Below the pieces are notes generated by a model. It ran no database searches, was not told the DNA's origin, and saw nothing but the letters and a program-made list of their open reading frames with translations. Shown here one piece after another: positions 15,915-24,145 of a stretch of DNA of 64,000 nt. Made by a program: the position numbers and the translations under genes. The stretch's first letter is position 1. Every line of letters begins with the position of its first letter. Location of the stretch: positions 1 to 64,000 of the forward strand of contig JAABQK010000003.1 of assembly GCA_011391495.1 (NCBI GenBank), written 5' to 3'. Source of the DNA: Hydrogenophaga sp. GTDB taxonomy: Bacteria; Pseudomonadota; Gammaproteobacteria; Burkholderiales; Burkholderiaceae_C.

Positions 15915-16583
15915 ATGAACAACCGCGAACTCAAGGATCTGCTGTACGAGCAGGTGGCCCGCATCGGCAAGGCCTTGGCCAGCCCCAAGCGGCTGGAGCT
16001 GCTGGAAATGCTGGCGCAGGGCGAGAAGTCGGTGGACATGCTCGCCGCCGAGCTGTCGATCGACATCAAGCTCGCCAGCGCCCACCTCAAGGCGCTGCGC
16101 GACGCCCGCCTTGTGACCTGCCGGCGCGAGGGCAAGTTCATCCTCTACCGGCTGACCGGCCCGGATGTGGCCGGGCTCGGCGTGAAGCTGCGCGAGGTGG
16201 CCGAAGAACACCTGCTGGAGCTGCGTCTGGCGCTGGACCAGATGGTGGCCCACCCCGGTCAGCTCACTTCGGTCGACCGCCAGGCCCTGATGGCGCAGGC
16301 GCAGCGTGGCGAGGTGGTGGTGATCGATGTGCGGCCACAGGACGAGTACGACGTGGCCCACCTGCCGTATGCGCGCTCCATGCCGCTGGCCGAGATCGAG
16401 CAGCGCCTGGCCGCACTGCCGCTCGACAGGGAGATCGTCGCCTACTGCCGCGGGCCGTTCTGCCTGTTGTCCGACGAAGCCGTGGCGCTGCTGCAGGCGC
16501 GGGGTTACCGCGCTCGCAAGGTGTCCGACGGCGTGAGCGAATGGCAGGCCGCGGGTCTGCCGCTGGCGTCGAACACCGATTGA
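15915..16583 (+). CDS. ArsR-type regulator fused to a rhodanese domain
   Basis: 222 residues from ATG 15915 (ATGs at 15906 and 15909 are possible and would lie inside the operator). Residues 1-100 are a winged-helix ArsR domain (ALASPKRLELLEML; recognition helix around SIDIKLASAHLKALRDA; wing with one cysteine, Cys69). Residues about 120-218 are a rhodanese domain: VVVIDVRPQDEYDVAHLP and active-site loop AYCRGPFC with Cys178 and Cys183. Such fusions can sense reactive sulfur through the rhodanese cysteines. It probably represses itself and the genes after it (DsrE-like at 16606, perhaps further). A selenium-responsive role is only a guess from the neighbourhood. Confidence 0.87.
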   Translation: MNNRELKDLLYEQVARIGKALASPKRLELLEMLAQGEKSVDMLAAELSIDIKLASAHLKALRDARLVTCRREGKFILYRLTGPDVAGLGVKLREVAEEHLLELRLALDQMVAHPGQLTSVDRQALMAQAQRGEVVVIDVRPQDEYDVAHLPYARSMPLAEIEQRLAALPLDREIVAYCRGPFCLLSDEAVALLQARGYRARKVSDGVSEWQAAGLPLASNTD

Positions 16584-16605
16584 CTTCAACTTTCAGGAGT
16601 TCGAC

Positions 16606-16956
16606 ATGGGTTCTGTGCTGTTCATCCTCAACGACGCACCCTACGGCAACGAGCGCGCCTACAACGGCCTGCGGCTGGCGGGCGCGATGACCGCCAAAGA
16701 AGGCGTGCAGGTGCGCGTGTTCCTCATGGCCGATGCCGTGGGCTGCGCCAAGGCCGGGCAGAAGGTGCCCGAGGGTTACTACAACCTGCAGCTCATGCTG
16801 GGCAAGGTGTTGCGCAAGGGTGAAGTGGCGCTGTGCGGCACCTGCATGGACGCGCGGGGAATGAGTGAGGCCGACATGGTGGCTGGCGCACAGCGCTCCA
16901 CGCTGGCGCAGCTGGCCGACTGGACGGCCGAGGCCGACAAGGTGCTGGTGTTCTGA
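16606..16956 (+). CDS. DsrE family protein
   Basis: 116 residues with a good ribosome site (CAGGAG). The fold signs are the N-terminal SVLFILNDAPYGNERAYNGLRLA and later VFLMADAVGCAK and LCGTCMDARGM, which bring three cysteines near one face. DsrE/TusD relatives relay sulfane sulfur between carriers. It begins 22 bases after the ArsR-rhodanese gene, so it is likely under that regulator and may be its sulfur-relay partner. Confidence 0.82.
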   Translation: MGSVLFILNDAPYGNERAYNGLRLAGAMTAKEGVQVRVFLMADAVGCAKAGQKVPEGYYNLQLMLGKVLRKGEVALCGTCMDARGMSEADMVAGAQRSTLAQLADWTAEADKVLVF

Positions 16957-17000
16957 ACCACGCCCCTGTCGCGCATGAAAACAAACCTGCAGGTGGTCCC

Positions 17001-17873
17001 ATGAACTTTGAACAATGGACGCTGGCCCACGAGCCGCAGATCCGGATGGGTTTCTTCTTCGGCGTGTTCGCCCTGGTGGCCCTGTGGGAGCTGGCGTCAC
17101 CGCGCCGGGTGCTCCAGCTCACCCGCCAGCAACGCTGGACCGCCAACCTCGGCCTCGTGCTGCTCAACACCGTGGTGGTGCGCCTCGCGTTCCCGACCGC
17201 AGCGGTCGGCATGGCGGCCCTGAGTGCCGACAAGGGCTGGGGGCTGCTGAACAACTTCGCCGTGCCGTTCGGGCTCGCGGTGGCGCTGGCCGTGGTGGCG
17301 ATGGACTTCGTGATCTGGCTGCAGCACGTGATGGTGCACGCCGTGCCCGCGCTGTGGCGGCTGCACCGGGTGCACCACGCCGACCTCGACTACGACCTGA
17401 CCACGGGCACGCGCTTCCACCCGCTGGAGATCGTGCTGTCCATGGGCATCAAGTTCGCCACCATCGTGCTGCTGGGCGCGCCGGTGCTGGCGGTGGTGGT
17501 CTTTGAAGTGCTGCTCAGCGCCTGCGCCATGTTCAACCACGGCAACATCCGCCTGCCCGCGGCGCTGGACCGCGCCTTGCGCTGGATCATCGTCACGCCC
17601 GACATGCACCGCGTGCACCACTCGGTGGAAGACGACGAGAGCAACTCCAACTTCGGCTTCAACCTCACCTGGTGGGACCGCCTGTTCGGCACCTACCGCG
17701 AGCAGCCACGCGCCGGCCAGCTCGGCATGATCATCGGCATCCACGACCACACCGACCCGCACGAGGTGGCGCGCCTGCCGGGCATGCTGGCGCTGCCGTT
17801 CAAGGGCCAGATCACCGACTACGCGATCAACCGGCGCAACTGGACCAGGCCTTCCACGGACGCCCAGGTTTGA
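17001..17873 (+). CDS. Sterol desaturase / fatty acid hydroxylase family protein
   Basis: 290 residues with several membrane helices. The di-iron histidine clusters are in order: HVMVH (about 109-113), HRVHH (about 120-124), NHGN in the middle, and HRVHHS (about 202-207). These define the integral-membrane hydroxylase/desaturase superfamily, which uses O2 to modify lipids. The substrate cannot be read from the sequence. It sits 44 bases after the dsrE-like gene and is followed within 2 bases by the DUF1499 gene, suggesting one transcript. Confidence 0.85.
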   Translation: MNFEQWTLAHEPQIRMGFFFGVFALVALWELASPRRVLQLTRQQRWTANLGLVLLNTVVVRLAFPTAAVGMAALSADKGWGLLNNFAVPFGLAVALAVVAMDFVIWLQHVMVHAVPALWRLHRVHHADLDYDLTTGTRFHPLEIVLSMGIKFATIVLLGAPVLAVVVFEVLLSACAMFNHGNIRLPAALDRALRWIIVTPDMHRVHHSVEDDESNSNFGFNLTWWDRLFGTYREQPRAGQLGMIIGIHDHTDPHEVARLPGMLALPFKGQITDYAINRRNWTRPSTDAQV

Positions 17874-17875
17874 AC

Positions 17876-18634
17876 ATGAGCACCCCAACTTCCTTGAGCC
17901 CGATGAACCTCGAAAGAACCACGCGGTCATCCCGCCTGCCGCTGGCCGGTCTGCTCATCGGGATGGCGTCGCTTGGCGCCGTGCTGGTCGCCGGCATCGG
18001 CTACCGCCAGGGCTGGTGGCATTTTCTGCAAGGTCTGCGGGTCGCCGAGTGGGCGGTTTACGCCGCCGCACTGGGTCTTGTGCTGTCGCTCGCGGGCGTG
18101 GTCCGCTCGCGTCGTCAGCGGGGCGCTGTGGTGACCGGGCTGCTGGGGGTGTTGGTGGCGCTGCCGGTGCTCGGCATGGCGCTGCAGTGGGAGTACGCGA
18201 CGCGCGTCTACCCGCCCATCAACGACATCAGCACCGACACCGACAACCCGCCCGAGTTCTGGGACATGCCCAACCCCATGGCCTACCCGGGCGCGGCGGT
18301 GGCGCAGCAGCAGCGCGCGGGCTACCCCGACCTGGCGCCGCTGACCGTGCCGCAGGCGCCTCCAGCCGTGTTCGAGCAGGCCCTAGAGCTGGTGCAGGAG
18401 CGCGGCTGGACGGTGCTCGCCAGCGACGCCGGGGAAGGCCGCATCGAAGCGGTGGCCACCAGCCGCCTGTTCGGTTTTGCCGACGAAGTGGCCATCCGCA
18501 TTGCGCCGGAGGGCAGCGGCTCGCGCGTGGACATTCGCTCGCGCTCGCGCCTGGGCCAGATCGATCGCGGCACCAACGCACGGCGCATCCGCAGCTGGCT
18601 GGCCGACCTGAAGGCGCGCAGCCAGAACCCTTGA
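17876..18634 (+). CDS. DUF1499 domain membrane protein
   Basis: 252 residues from ATG 17876, starting 2 bases after the hydroxylase stop. Three hydrophobic helices occupy residues about 20-110, followed by a soluble domain with the DUF1499 pattern (RVYPPINDISTDTDNPPEFW, then WTVLASDAGEGRIEAVA and FGFADEVAIRI, then SRSRLGQIDRGTNA). The domain is widespread in proteobacteria and plants and has no known activity. Confidence 0.8.
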   Translation: MSTPTSLSPMNLERTTRSSRLPLAGLLIGMASLGAVLVAGIGYRQGWWHFLQGLRVAEWAVYAAALGLVLSLAGVVRSRRQRGAVVTGLLGVLVALPVLGMALQWEYATRVYPPINDISTDTDNPPEFWDMPNPMAYPGAAVAQQQRAGYPDLAPLTVPQAPPAVFEQALELVQERGWTVLASDAGEGRIEAVATSRLFGFADEVAIRIAPEGSGSRVDIRSRSRLGQIDRGTNARRIRSWLADLKARSQNP

Positions 18635-18733
18635 GCCGGCAAGGAACCGTGGAAACCCTCGGCGTTCTGCCGCCGCCGCCCGGCGACAATATCCGTTGTT
18701 GCTGATATTTAGTCTCATCAAACTGGAAACACC

Positions 18734-19198
18734 ATGAAAATCCGCACCCTGGCCCTTGCGGCCGCCACCGCCGCCAGCCTGCTGCTGGCCCCCGCCGCCC
18801 ACGCCGACAAACAGGCCGACGCCGTCGACGTGATGGAGGGCTACCTCGAATTCGTGGACTACGGCGGCGGCGTGATCTTTGCCGAGCAGATTCCGGCCGA
18901 CGAGTGGAAAAAGATGCTGGTGATCGACGCGCGCGACGCCGGCCAGTTCGCCAAGGGCCACATCCCCGGCGCGATCAACATGGACTGGCGCCAGGTGCTG
19001 GCCAAGCGCAACACCATCCCGAAGGACAAGCCGGTGCTGATCTACTGCAACACCGGTTCGCTCTCGGCCCAGGCCGGTTTCGCCCTGCGCGTGGCGGGCT
19101 GGGACAACCTGCGCATCCTGCAGGGCGGCATGGAAGAGTGGAAGGCCAAGGGCGGTTTCGACGCCGCCGCCAAGGCCACCGCACCGGCCAAACACTGA
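18734..19198 (+). CDS. Periplasmic rhodanese-like protein
   Basis: 154 residues. Residues 1-24 are a Sec signal peptide ending AHA. The mature part is a single rhodanese domain: LVIDARDAGQFAKGHIPGAIN, active-site loop YCNTGSLSAQAGFAL with one cysteine, and LRILQGGMEEW. It would act on sulfur compounds in the periplasm. It is the third rhodanese-domain gene in this stretch and the last plus-strand gene before the long minus-strand block. Confidence 0.83.
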   Translation: MKIRTLALAAATAASLLLAPAAHADKQADAVDVMEGYLEFVDYGGGVIFAEQIPADEWKKMLVIDARDAGQFAKGHIPGAINMDWRQVLAKRNTIPKDKPVLIYCNTGSLSAQAGFALRVAGWDNLRILQGGMEEWKAKGGFDAAAKATAPAKH

Positions 19199-19213
19199 TC
19201 GGGGTCGAGCAGG

Positions 19214-19537
19214 TCAGGCGTCCGGCAGCGAAGCCTTGATCTGACGGATGGCCGACACGTCGCCCAGGAACACCTGCAGCACGTCCTTCTCTTGCTGCGA
19301 CAGCTCGGGGCTCTCCAGCAGCTTCGTCTTCTTCACGATCAGCTCCAGCGCCTCGGCCAGGTGCCCGATCTGCCGGCCGTAGCTGCCCACCTGCTCCAGC
19401 GCCGCCTGTTCCACCGACGGGTTTGACGAGCTGCCGAGGTTCACGTTGAACAGGTGGAACTGCCAGTTCGGCAGGATGGGTTGCGTCAGGCTGGTTGGCG
19501 CCAACTGCCACGTCAAGGGCACAGAGACTTGCTGCAT
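19214..19537 (-). CDS. Hypothetical protein, 107 residues
   Basis: The ATG at 19537 has a good ribosome site (AGGAGCG) just upstream. The first third is rich in Pro, Thr and aromatic residues (WQLAPTSLTQPILPNWQFHL); the rest is predicted helical with ALELIVKKTKLLESPELSQQEKDVL. I do not recognise a family. It is the last gene of the minus-strand block and converges on the periplasmic rhodanese gene with 15 bases between them. Confidence 0.6.
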   Translation of the reverse strand: MQQVSVPLTWQLAPTSLTQPILPNWQFHLFNVNLGSSSNPSVEQAALEQVGSYGRQIGHLAEALELIVKKTKLLESPELSQQEKDVLQVFLGDVSAIRQIKASLPDA

Positions 19538-19634
19538 GGTTCGCTCCTGTCGGGTTGGAATGCCCGCCAGTGAAGCAGAAACGGTGCCACGCCAGGGTGC
19601 CGCGTTCCCCCAGGCGGGGGACGAGATCGCCGGG

Positions 19635-20027
19635 TCAGCCGCCCACGGGCGTGCACAACTCCACGAGCACGCCGTCCGGGCAACGCACATACGACACGAG
19701 CTGCCCCCAGGGCCTGGCCACCGGCGCCGCCATCTCGCGCGCCCCGGCCGCCACCGCCTGCGCATGCGCGGCCGGCACATCGTCCGTCACCAGCGCGATC
19801 TCGAAACCCAGCGGCTGCGCCGAGCTGTCCGCATGCACATGCCCGCCGGCAAAGTTCATGTCGCCCAGCGCGTGCGCGGCGAAGGCCAGCGTGGTCTCGC
19901 CCGTGTCCAGCTCGCCGTAGGTGCCGCTCTCGTGCAGGAACCTGCGCCGCAAGCCGAAGGCCTGTTCGAAGAACGCGAGCGAGGTCGCGACGTCAGGGAC
20001 GTAGACGATGGTGTAGCCGAGTTTCAT
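19635..20027 (-). CDS. VOC (glyoxalase/bleomycin resistance) family protein
   Basis: 130 residues with two beta-alpha-beta repeats: YTIVYVPDVATSLAFFEQAFGL at the start, and GFEIALVTDDVPAAHAQAVAAGA later, ending with SYVRCPDGVLVELCTP. The Glu in VELC and an acidic residue in the first half fit the metal site of the VOC superfamily, which includes glyoxalases, dioxygenases and antibiotic-binding proteins. The substrate is unknown. Confidence 0.8.
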   Translation of the reverse strand: MKLGYTIVYVPDVATSLAFFEQAFGLRRRFLHESGTYGELDTGETTLAFAAHALGDMNFAGGHVHADSSAQPLGFEIALVTDDVPAAHAQAVAAGAREMAAPVARPWGQLVSYVRCPDGVLVELCTPVGG

Positions 20028-20100
20028 GACATCTCCCTGTGCGCCGGCGTGGGCACGGATGGAATGGTTTTATACGCCATGCGGTGCATGGGCGGACCGG

Positions 20101-21303
20101 TTAGGAGCTCACCATCGCCATGGCCCATCCGACGGTCGCACACCCCGCCACCACCACTAAGGGCGGCCACTTCCATCGCATCAGCGCGACCAGCGCCACA
20201 CCGGCCAGCAGCACATCCCCCACCCCGCGAATCCCGCTGGTGATGACCGGGTTCCACAGCGCGGCGAGCAGCAGGCCGATGACGGCGGCATTGATGCCCA
20301 TGAGGGCGGCGCGCACGCGCGGCTGGGCCCTGAGGCTTTCCCAGAACGGCAGGGCGCCGGCGATGAGCAGGAAGGCGGGCATGAAGATGGCCGCGAGCGC
20401 GAGCCCGCCGCCGGCCCAGCCGGTGGGCGTGCCCTGCAGGCTCGCGCCGAGGAAGGCCGCGAAGGTGAACAGCGGGCCGGGCACGGCCTGCGCGGCGCCG
20501 TAGCCGGCGAGGAAGGCTTCGTTGCTAACCCACCCGGTGGGCACCACGCTGGCCTGCAGAAGCGGCAGCACCACGTGGCCGCCGCCGAAGACGAGGGCTC
20601 CCGCGCGGTAGAACGCGTCCACCACAGCCAGCGCCTGCGACGGGAAGGCCGCGGCCAGCAGCGGCAGGCCCAGCAGCAGCGCGAAGAACAGCGCGAGCCA
20701 CGCGGCGCCCGCGCGGCGGCTGACCGGCACGGCCAGCGGTTCGTGCGGCGCGTCGGCCGCTGGCCGCAGCCACGCCAGGCCCACCAGCGCCGCCACGCCG
20801 ATGGCCAGCAGTTGCGCCACGGTGCCGGGCCAGGCGATCAGCAGCGCGGCGGCGGCCAGCATGAGCGCGCGGCGTTGGGTGTCCGGGCAGAGGCTTCGCG
20901 CCATGCCCCACACGGCCTGCGCGACCACCGCCACCGCCACCACTTTCAGACCGTGCAGCAGACCGGGTGACAGGGCGTCACCGGCCTGTGCGATGCCGAG
21001 CGCGAGTGCGATGAGCGCGAGGGCCGATGGCAGGGTGAAGCCGGCCCAGGCGGCGAAAGCGCCGGGGTAGCCGGCGCGCATCAGGCCCAGCGCCAGGCCC
21101 ACCTGGCTGCTGGCCGGGCCGGGCAGGAACTGGCACAGGGCGACGAGGTCGGCGTACGCCGCTTCGCTGAGCCAGCGGCGGCGTTCGACGAACTCGCTGC
21201 GGAAGTAACCGAGGTGCGCAACCGGGCCGCCGAAGGACGTGAGCCCCAGCCGCAGGAAGACCCAGAAGACCTGCCAGGCGCTGCGGTCGTGCCCGGATGT
21301 CAT
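20101..21303 (-). CDS. chrA: Chromate transporter ChrA (long form)
   Basis: 400 residues made of two homologous halves, each with about five to six membrane helices. The first half has RLGLTSFGGPVAHLGYF and QFLPGPASSQVGLALG; the second has GGGHVVLPLL and AAQAVPGPLFTFAAFLG. This is the full-length CHR family arrangement, known for chromate efflux driven by the proton motive force. Its start overlaps the stop of the SelD-N-terminal-type oxidoreductase gene by 4 bases. That tight coupling, in a region with selenium genes, raises the possibility that another oxyanion is its real substrate. Confidence 0.9.
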   Translation of the reverse strand: MTSGHDRSAWQVFWVFLRLGLTSFGGPVAHLGYFRSEFVERRRWLSEAAYADLVALCQFLPGPASSQVGLALGLMRAGYPGAFAAWAGFTLPSALALIALALGIAQAGDALSPGLLHGLKVVAVAVVAQAVWGMARSLCPDTQRRALMLAAAALLIAWPGTVAQLLAIGVAALVGLAWLRPAADAPHEPLAVPVSRRAGAAWLALFFALLLGLPLLAAAFPSQALAVVDAFYRAGALVFGGGHVVLPLLQASVVPTGWVSNEAFLAGYGAAQAVPGPLFTFAAFLGASLQGTPTGWAGGGLALAAIFMPAFLLIAGALPFWESLRAQPRVRAALMGINAAVIGLLLAALWNPVITSGIRGVGDVLLAGVALVALMRWKWPPLVVVAGCATVGWAMAMVSS

Positions 21304-22460
21304 GCCGCTGGCAGCGTGTACCTGGCCATGAAGGCACGGTCGATGCGGTCTTTCCAGCGCCAGGCCCAGCCGCCTTCGGCGTGCAGCGGGCCGTAGCTGG
21401 CGATGGCGTGGCCTGCGCCGCACGAGAGCAGGTTGAGCGTGTTGGCGGGCGGGTGGTGCGGCTTGAGCGGCTGGCCTTCGTGCGCTGCCAGCAGATTGGC
21501 CGCCAGCGGCGGGCCGGCGCGCACGGCGTACACGCCGCTCTTGGCGTGCGGCGCGTCGGCGCGGGTGGCCACGTCCCCGGCCGCGAACACCGCCGGGTGG
21601 CTGGTGCTTTGCTGGAAGGCGTTGACGAGCACGTGGCCGCTCTCGGACAGCGCCAGCCCGCTGCCCTGCAGCCAGGGCGGCGCGTGGGTGCCGATGGCCA
21701 GGATGGGCACGTCGCAAGCCAGGGTGGCGCCGCTGGCCAGGCGGACCGCGCCCGCCTCCACGCCCACACAGGCTTCGCGCAGCACGGTGATGTTTCGGCG
21801 CTTGAGCTGGCGCAGCACGCGGCGCTGCACGCCCTGGGTGTAGTTGGCCGCCACCTCGCCGCCACCCGTGATGAGCGTGAAGCGCGCGGCGTGCCCCTCG
21901 TTGCGCAGGCGCTGTTCGGCGGCGAACAGCAGCTCCAGGCCTGCCGCGCCGGCACCAACGACCGCGATGGAAACCGGCTGGTCGCCGGCCATGGCGACCA
22001 CCTGCGGCCAGAGCGCGGCAAAGGCTTCGATGGGCCGGACGATCAGCGCGCGATCGGCCGCGCCGGGCATCTCGGCTTCCAGGCGGACGCGGTCGATCAC
22101 GGCACCGGTGTCGATGGAAAGCAGGTCGCAGCGCAGCTCGGAGGGCACATCCCGGGCACCGCCGGCCGCCGCCACCTGCACCGTCCCGGCCGCCGCGTCG
22201 ATGCCGGTGCAGCGCCCCTGCACCCAGCGTGCACCGGCCGCCCTGACCAGCGGCTCCAGCGGAATCTGGCATTCGGCCGCGCTGTAGTGGCCGGCCACGA
22301 AGCCGGGTGTCATGCCACTGTAGGTCTGGAACGGGTAGGGTGAGAGGACGGTGACGTCCAGGTCGGCCGGTCGGTGCCGGGCCAGCTGGGCCAGCACATG
22401 CACATGGGCATGACCGGCGCCGAGCAGAAGGAGTTTCTTGATGCCGTGGTGCATGGGCAC
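21300..22460 (-). CDS. FAD/NAD(P)-dependent oxidoreductase, stand-alone form of the SelD-fused N-terminal domain
   Basis: 386 residues. FAD-binding motif LLLGAGHAHVHVLAQL (about 11-26), then YPFQTYSGMTPGFVAGHYS, a second dinucleotide site IAVVGAGAAGLELL, and VFAAGDVA near the C-terminus. The GAGHAHV and YSGMTPG forms are those of the family (TIGR03169) whose members are often fused to the N-terminus of SelD, forming a bifunctional protein. Here it is a separate gene 9 kb from selD and coupled to chrA. Its reaction is not established; a role in keeping selenium reduced before SelD has been proposed from fusion logic. General NADH dehydrogenase activity is the alternative. Confidence 0.8.
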   Translation of the reverse strand: MPMHHGIKKLLLLGAGHAHVHVLAQLARHRPADLDVTVLSPYPFQTYSGMTPGFVAGHYSAAECQIPLEPLVRAAGARWVQGRCTGIDAAAGTVQVAAAGGARDVPSELRCDLLSIDTGAVIDRVRLEAEMPGAADRALIVRPIEAFAALWPQVVAMAGDQPVSIAVVGAGAAGLELLFAAEQRLRNEGHAARFTLITGGGEVAANYTQGVQRRVLRQLKRRNITVLREACVGVEAGAVRLASGATLACDVPILAIGTHAPPWLQGSGLALSESGHVLVNAFQQSTSHPAVFAAGDVATRADAPHAKSGVYAVRAGPPLAANLLAAHEGQPLKPHHPPANTLNLLSCGAGHAIASYGPLHAEGGWAWRWKDRIDRAFMARYTLPAA

Positions 22461-22500
22461 CGATGGTAGCCGGGGAGGGAGCAGGGGCGCTGGTCGCCGC

Positions 22501-23271
22501 TCAGGGCGTGCCCGCGGCCCACTGCAGGTCGGCCACCCAGCCGGTGCTGCGGCTGGCGGTGTTGTCGCTGTCGGCCCCGATCAGGACCGTGCTCACGGCG
22601 GGCACCGCACGGCGTGGCGCCTGTGCACCTTGCGGCAGTTCGTCGCCAAACAGGGTGATGAAGTCCTGCGCCACGTCGCGCGATTCGTTCACCCAGCGGG
22701 CGAGTGGTGCGCCCTGGCCCTGCAGGCTGATGAAGCGCACGCGCCGTGTGTACGGGTTGGCGCCCTGCAGCGGTGCCGGGCTTGCGCTGTCCCACACATA
22801 GCAGAGCGTGGCTGCGGGCAGGGCCTCGCCGCTCACGCTGCGCGCGATGCGCAGCACGGTGCGCTCCAGAAAGGGCACCCGCTCCAGCGGGTGGTCAAAC
22901 ATCACGCAGACCTTCAGCGCGGCGTCGTCGCCGGCCTTGCTGAGCAGGTCGGGCGGGGCCTTGCCGCCGGAGAGCGGTGTGTCCAGCCGCCAGCGCCAGT
23001 TCAGCTGCGTCGGTGGCGCGGCTGCCGCGTCCTTCAGGTCGTGCACCAGCGTGCCGTAGGAGGATGCGGTACTCACCTTCAGCGCGGCTTCACCGTCCAC
23101 GCGGGCGGCCTCAAAGCGGGTGGCCGGCAGGTCGGCGTGTTTTTTCGGGAAGCCCACGAAGCGCCAGGCCGGGTTGAGCGCACCGTCGGCCTGCAGCAGG
23201 GGCGGCAGCGCCTGTGCCTGCGCGCCGATGGCCAGAGAGGTGAGCGCGCACAGCGCGAGCAGCTGGCGCAT
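22501..23271 (-). CDS. DUF3047 domain protein, exported
   Basis: 256 residues with a signal peptide ending AQAQA (about 1-21). The mature part has the DUF3047 pattern: WRFVGFPKKHADLPATRF, YGTLVHDLKD, LNWRWRLDTPL, KVCVMFDHPL and CYVWDSASPA. The fold is thought to be a beta-sandwich; no activity is known. It follows the DUF547 gene by 3 bases, so the two exported proteins are made together. Confidence 0.8.
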   Translation of the reverse strand: MRQLLALCALTSLAIGAQAQALPPLLQADGALNPAWRFVGFPKKHADLPATRFEAARVDGEAALKVSTASSYGTLVHDLKDAAAAPPTQLNWRWRLDTPLSGGKAPPDLLSKAGDDAALKVCVMFDHPLERVPFLERTVLRIARSVSGEALPAATLCYVWDSASPAPLQGANPYTRRVRFISLQGQGAPLARWVNESRDVAQDFITLFGDELPQGAQAPRRAVPAVSTVLIGADSDNTASRSTGWVADLQWAAGTP

Positions 23272-23274
23272 GGT

Positions 23275-24102
23275 TCAGCGGCCCGCGTCGCGAGCGGTGT
23301 CGTTCAACGACCAGTCGTAGTCGAGGTGGCTCACGCCCAGCGTCCTGGCTTTCAGCGCGGCCTGTTCGGCGGGCTGGTCGCTCAGGAGCTCGGCGTATTT
23401 CGCGAACACGTCTTCCACCTGCCTGAAGCCACCGTGGCCTTTTTCAAAGTCTTCCCTGAACCACTTGAAGATGCTGCTGACCTCGACCTTGCCGCCCTTG
23501 ACGCGGTTGCGTGTGCGGTCGCCCATGAAGCGGCGCATGCCGTCTTCGAGCTGGGCTTCGAGCTTGGCGGCGGTGAAGGCCTCGTCGCGCAGCGCCGGGC
23601 AGCCGATGCTGGCGCAGTTGACCGCCGCGTGCACACGCGGTTCGTTGTAGCGCGGGCGCAGCTGTTCGTGTTCGATCCAGTCGAGGTGGCGCTCATCGCC
23701 CAGCAGCGTGAAGAACTTCTTTTTCCAGGCCGACTGCACGAAAGAACCGAGGTCCTTGATGGATTTGAGGTCTGGGTATCGCGTCAGGATCAGCTCGACC
23801 GTGAAAGCGTTGTAGGCGTTGATGAGGAAGGCCATCTGCTGCGGCTGGCTCCAGCCGTCGAACGTCGTCCTGGGCACGGCGCTCATGCCGTCGAGCACGG
23901 CTTTCAGTGCGGCGCGGTCGGTGGCGAAGCCCCTGTAGTTCGCTCTGGACTGCTTGCCGTCTGACAGCCAGCGCACGTGCTTTTTCAGAAGCGCGTCCCA
24001 GGCGGCGTGGCTGTGGTCAAAGGCGGTCGTCTGGGCGTTTGCACCCAGCGGCGCGATGGCGGCAGCGGTGAGCAGGGCGATGAAGTGGCGGCGGGTGTTC
24101 AT
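23275..24102 (-). CDS. DUF547 domain protein, exported
   Basis: 275 residues from ATG 24102; an earlier in-frame start would lack a signal peptide. Residues 1-24 are a signal peptide with a leading arginine pair. DUF547 hallmarks follow: AFLINAYNAFTVELIL, ARPRYNEP-like LRPRYNEPRVHAAVNCASIGCP and KVEVSSIFKWFREDF. The family is periplasmic and sometimes compared with cysteine peptidase or transglutaminase folds because of the conserved N-A-x-N and CASIGCP segments. The reaction is unknown. It lies between the TVP38-reductase gene and the DUF3047 gene. Confidence 0.82.
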   Translation of the reverse strand: MNTRRHFIALLTAAAIAPLGANAQTTAFDHSHAAWDALLKKHVRWLSDGKQSRANYRGFATDRAALKAVLDGMSAVPRTTFDGWSQPQQMAFLINAYNAFTVELILTRYPDLKSIKDLGSFVQSAWKKKFFTLLGDERHLDWIEHEQLRPRYNEPRVHAAVNCASIGCPALRDEAFTAAKLEAQLEDGMRRFMGDRTRNRVKGGKVEVSSIFKWFREDFEKGHGGFRQVEDVFAKYAELLSDQPAEQAALKARTLGVSHLDYDWSLNDTARDAGR

Positions 24103-24145
24103 GGGGTGTGGATTCCGTTGCTGCGTGCAAGGTTCAAGCGCGGCC

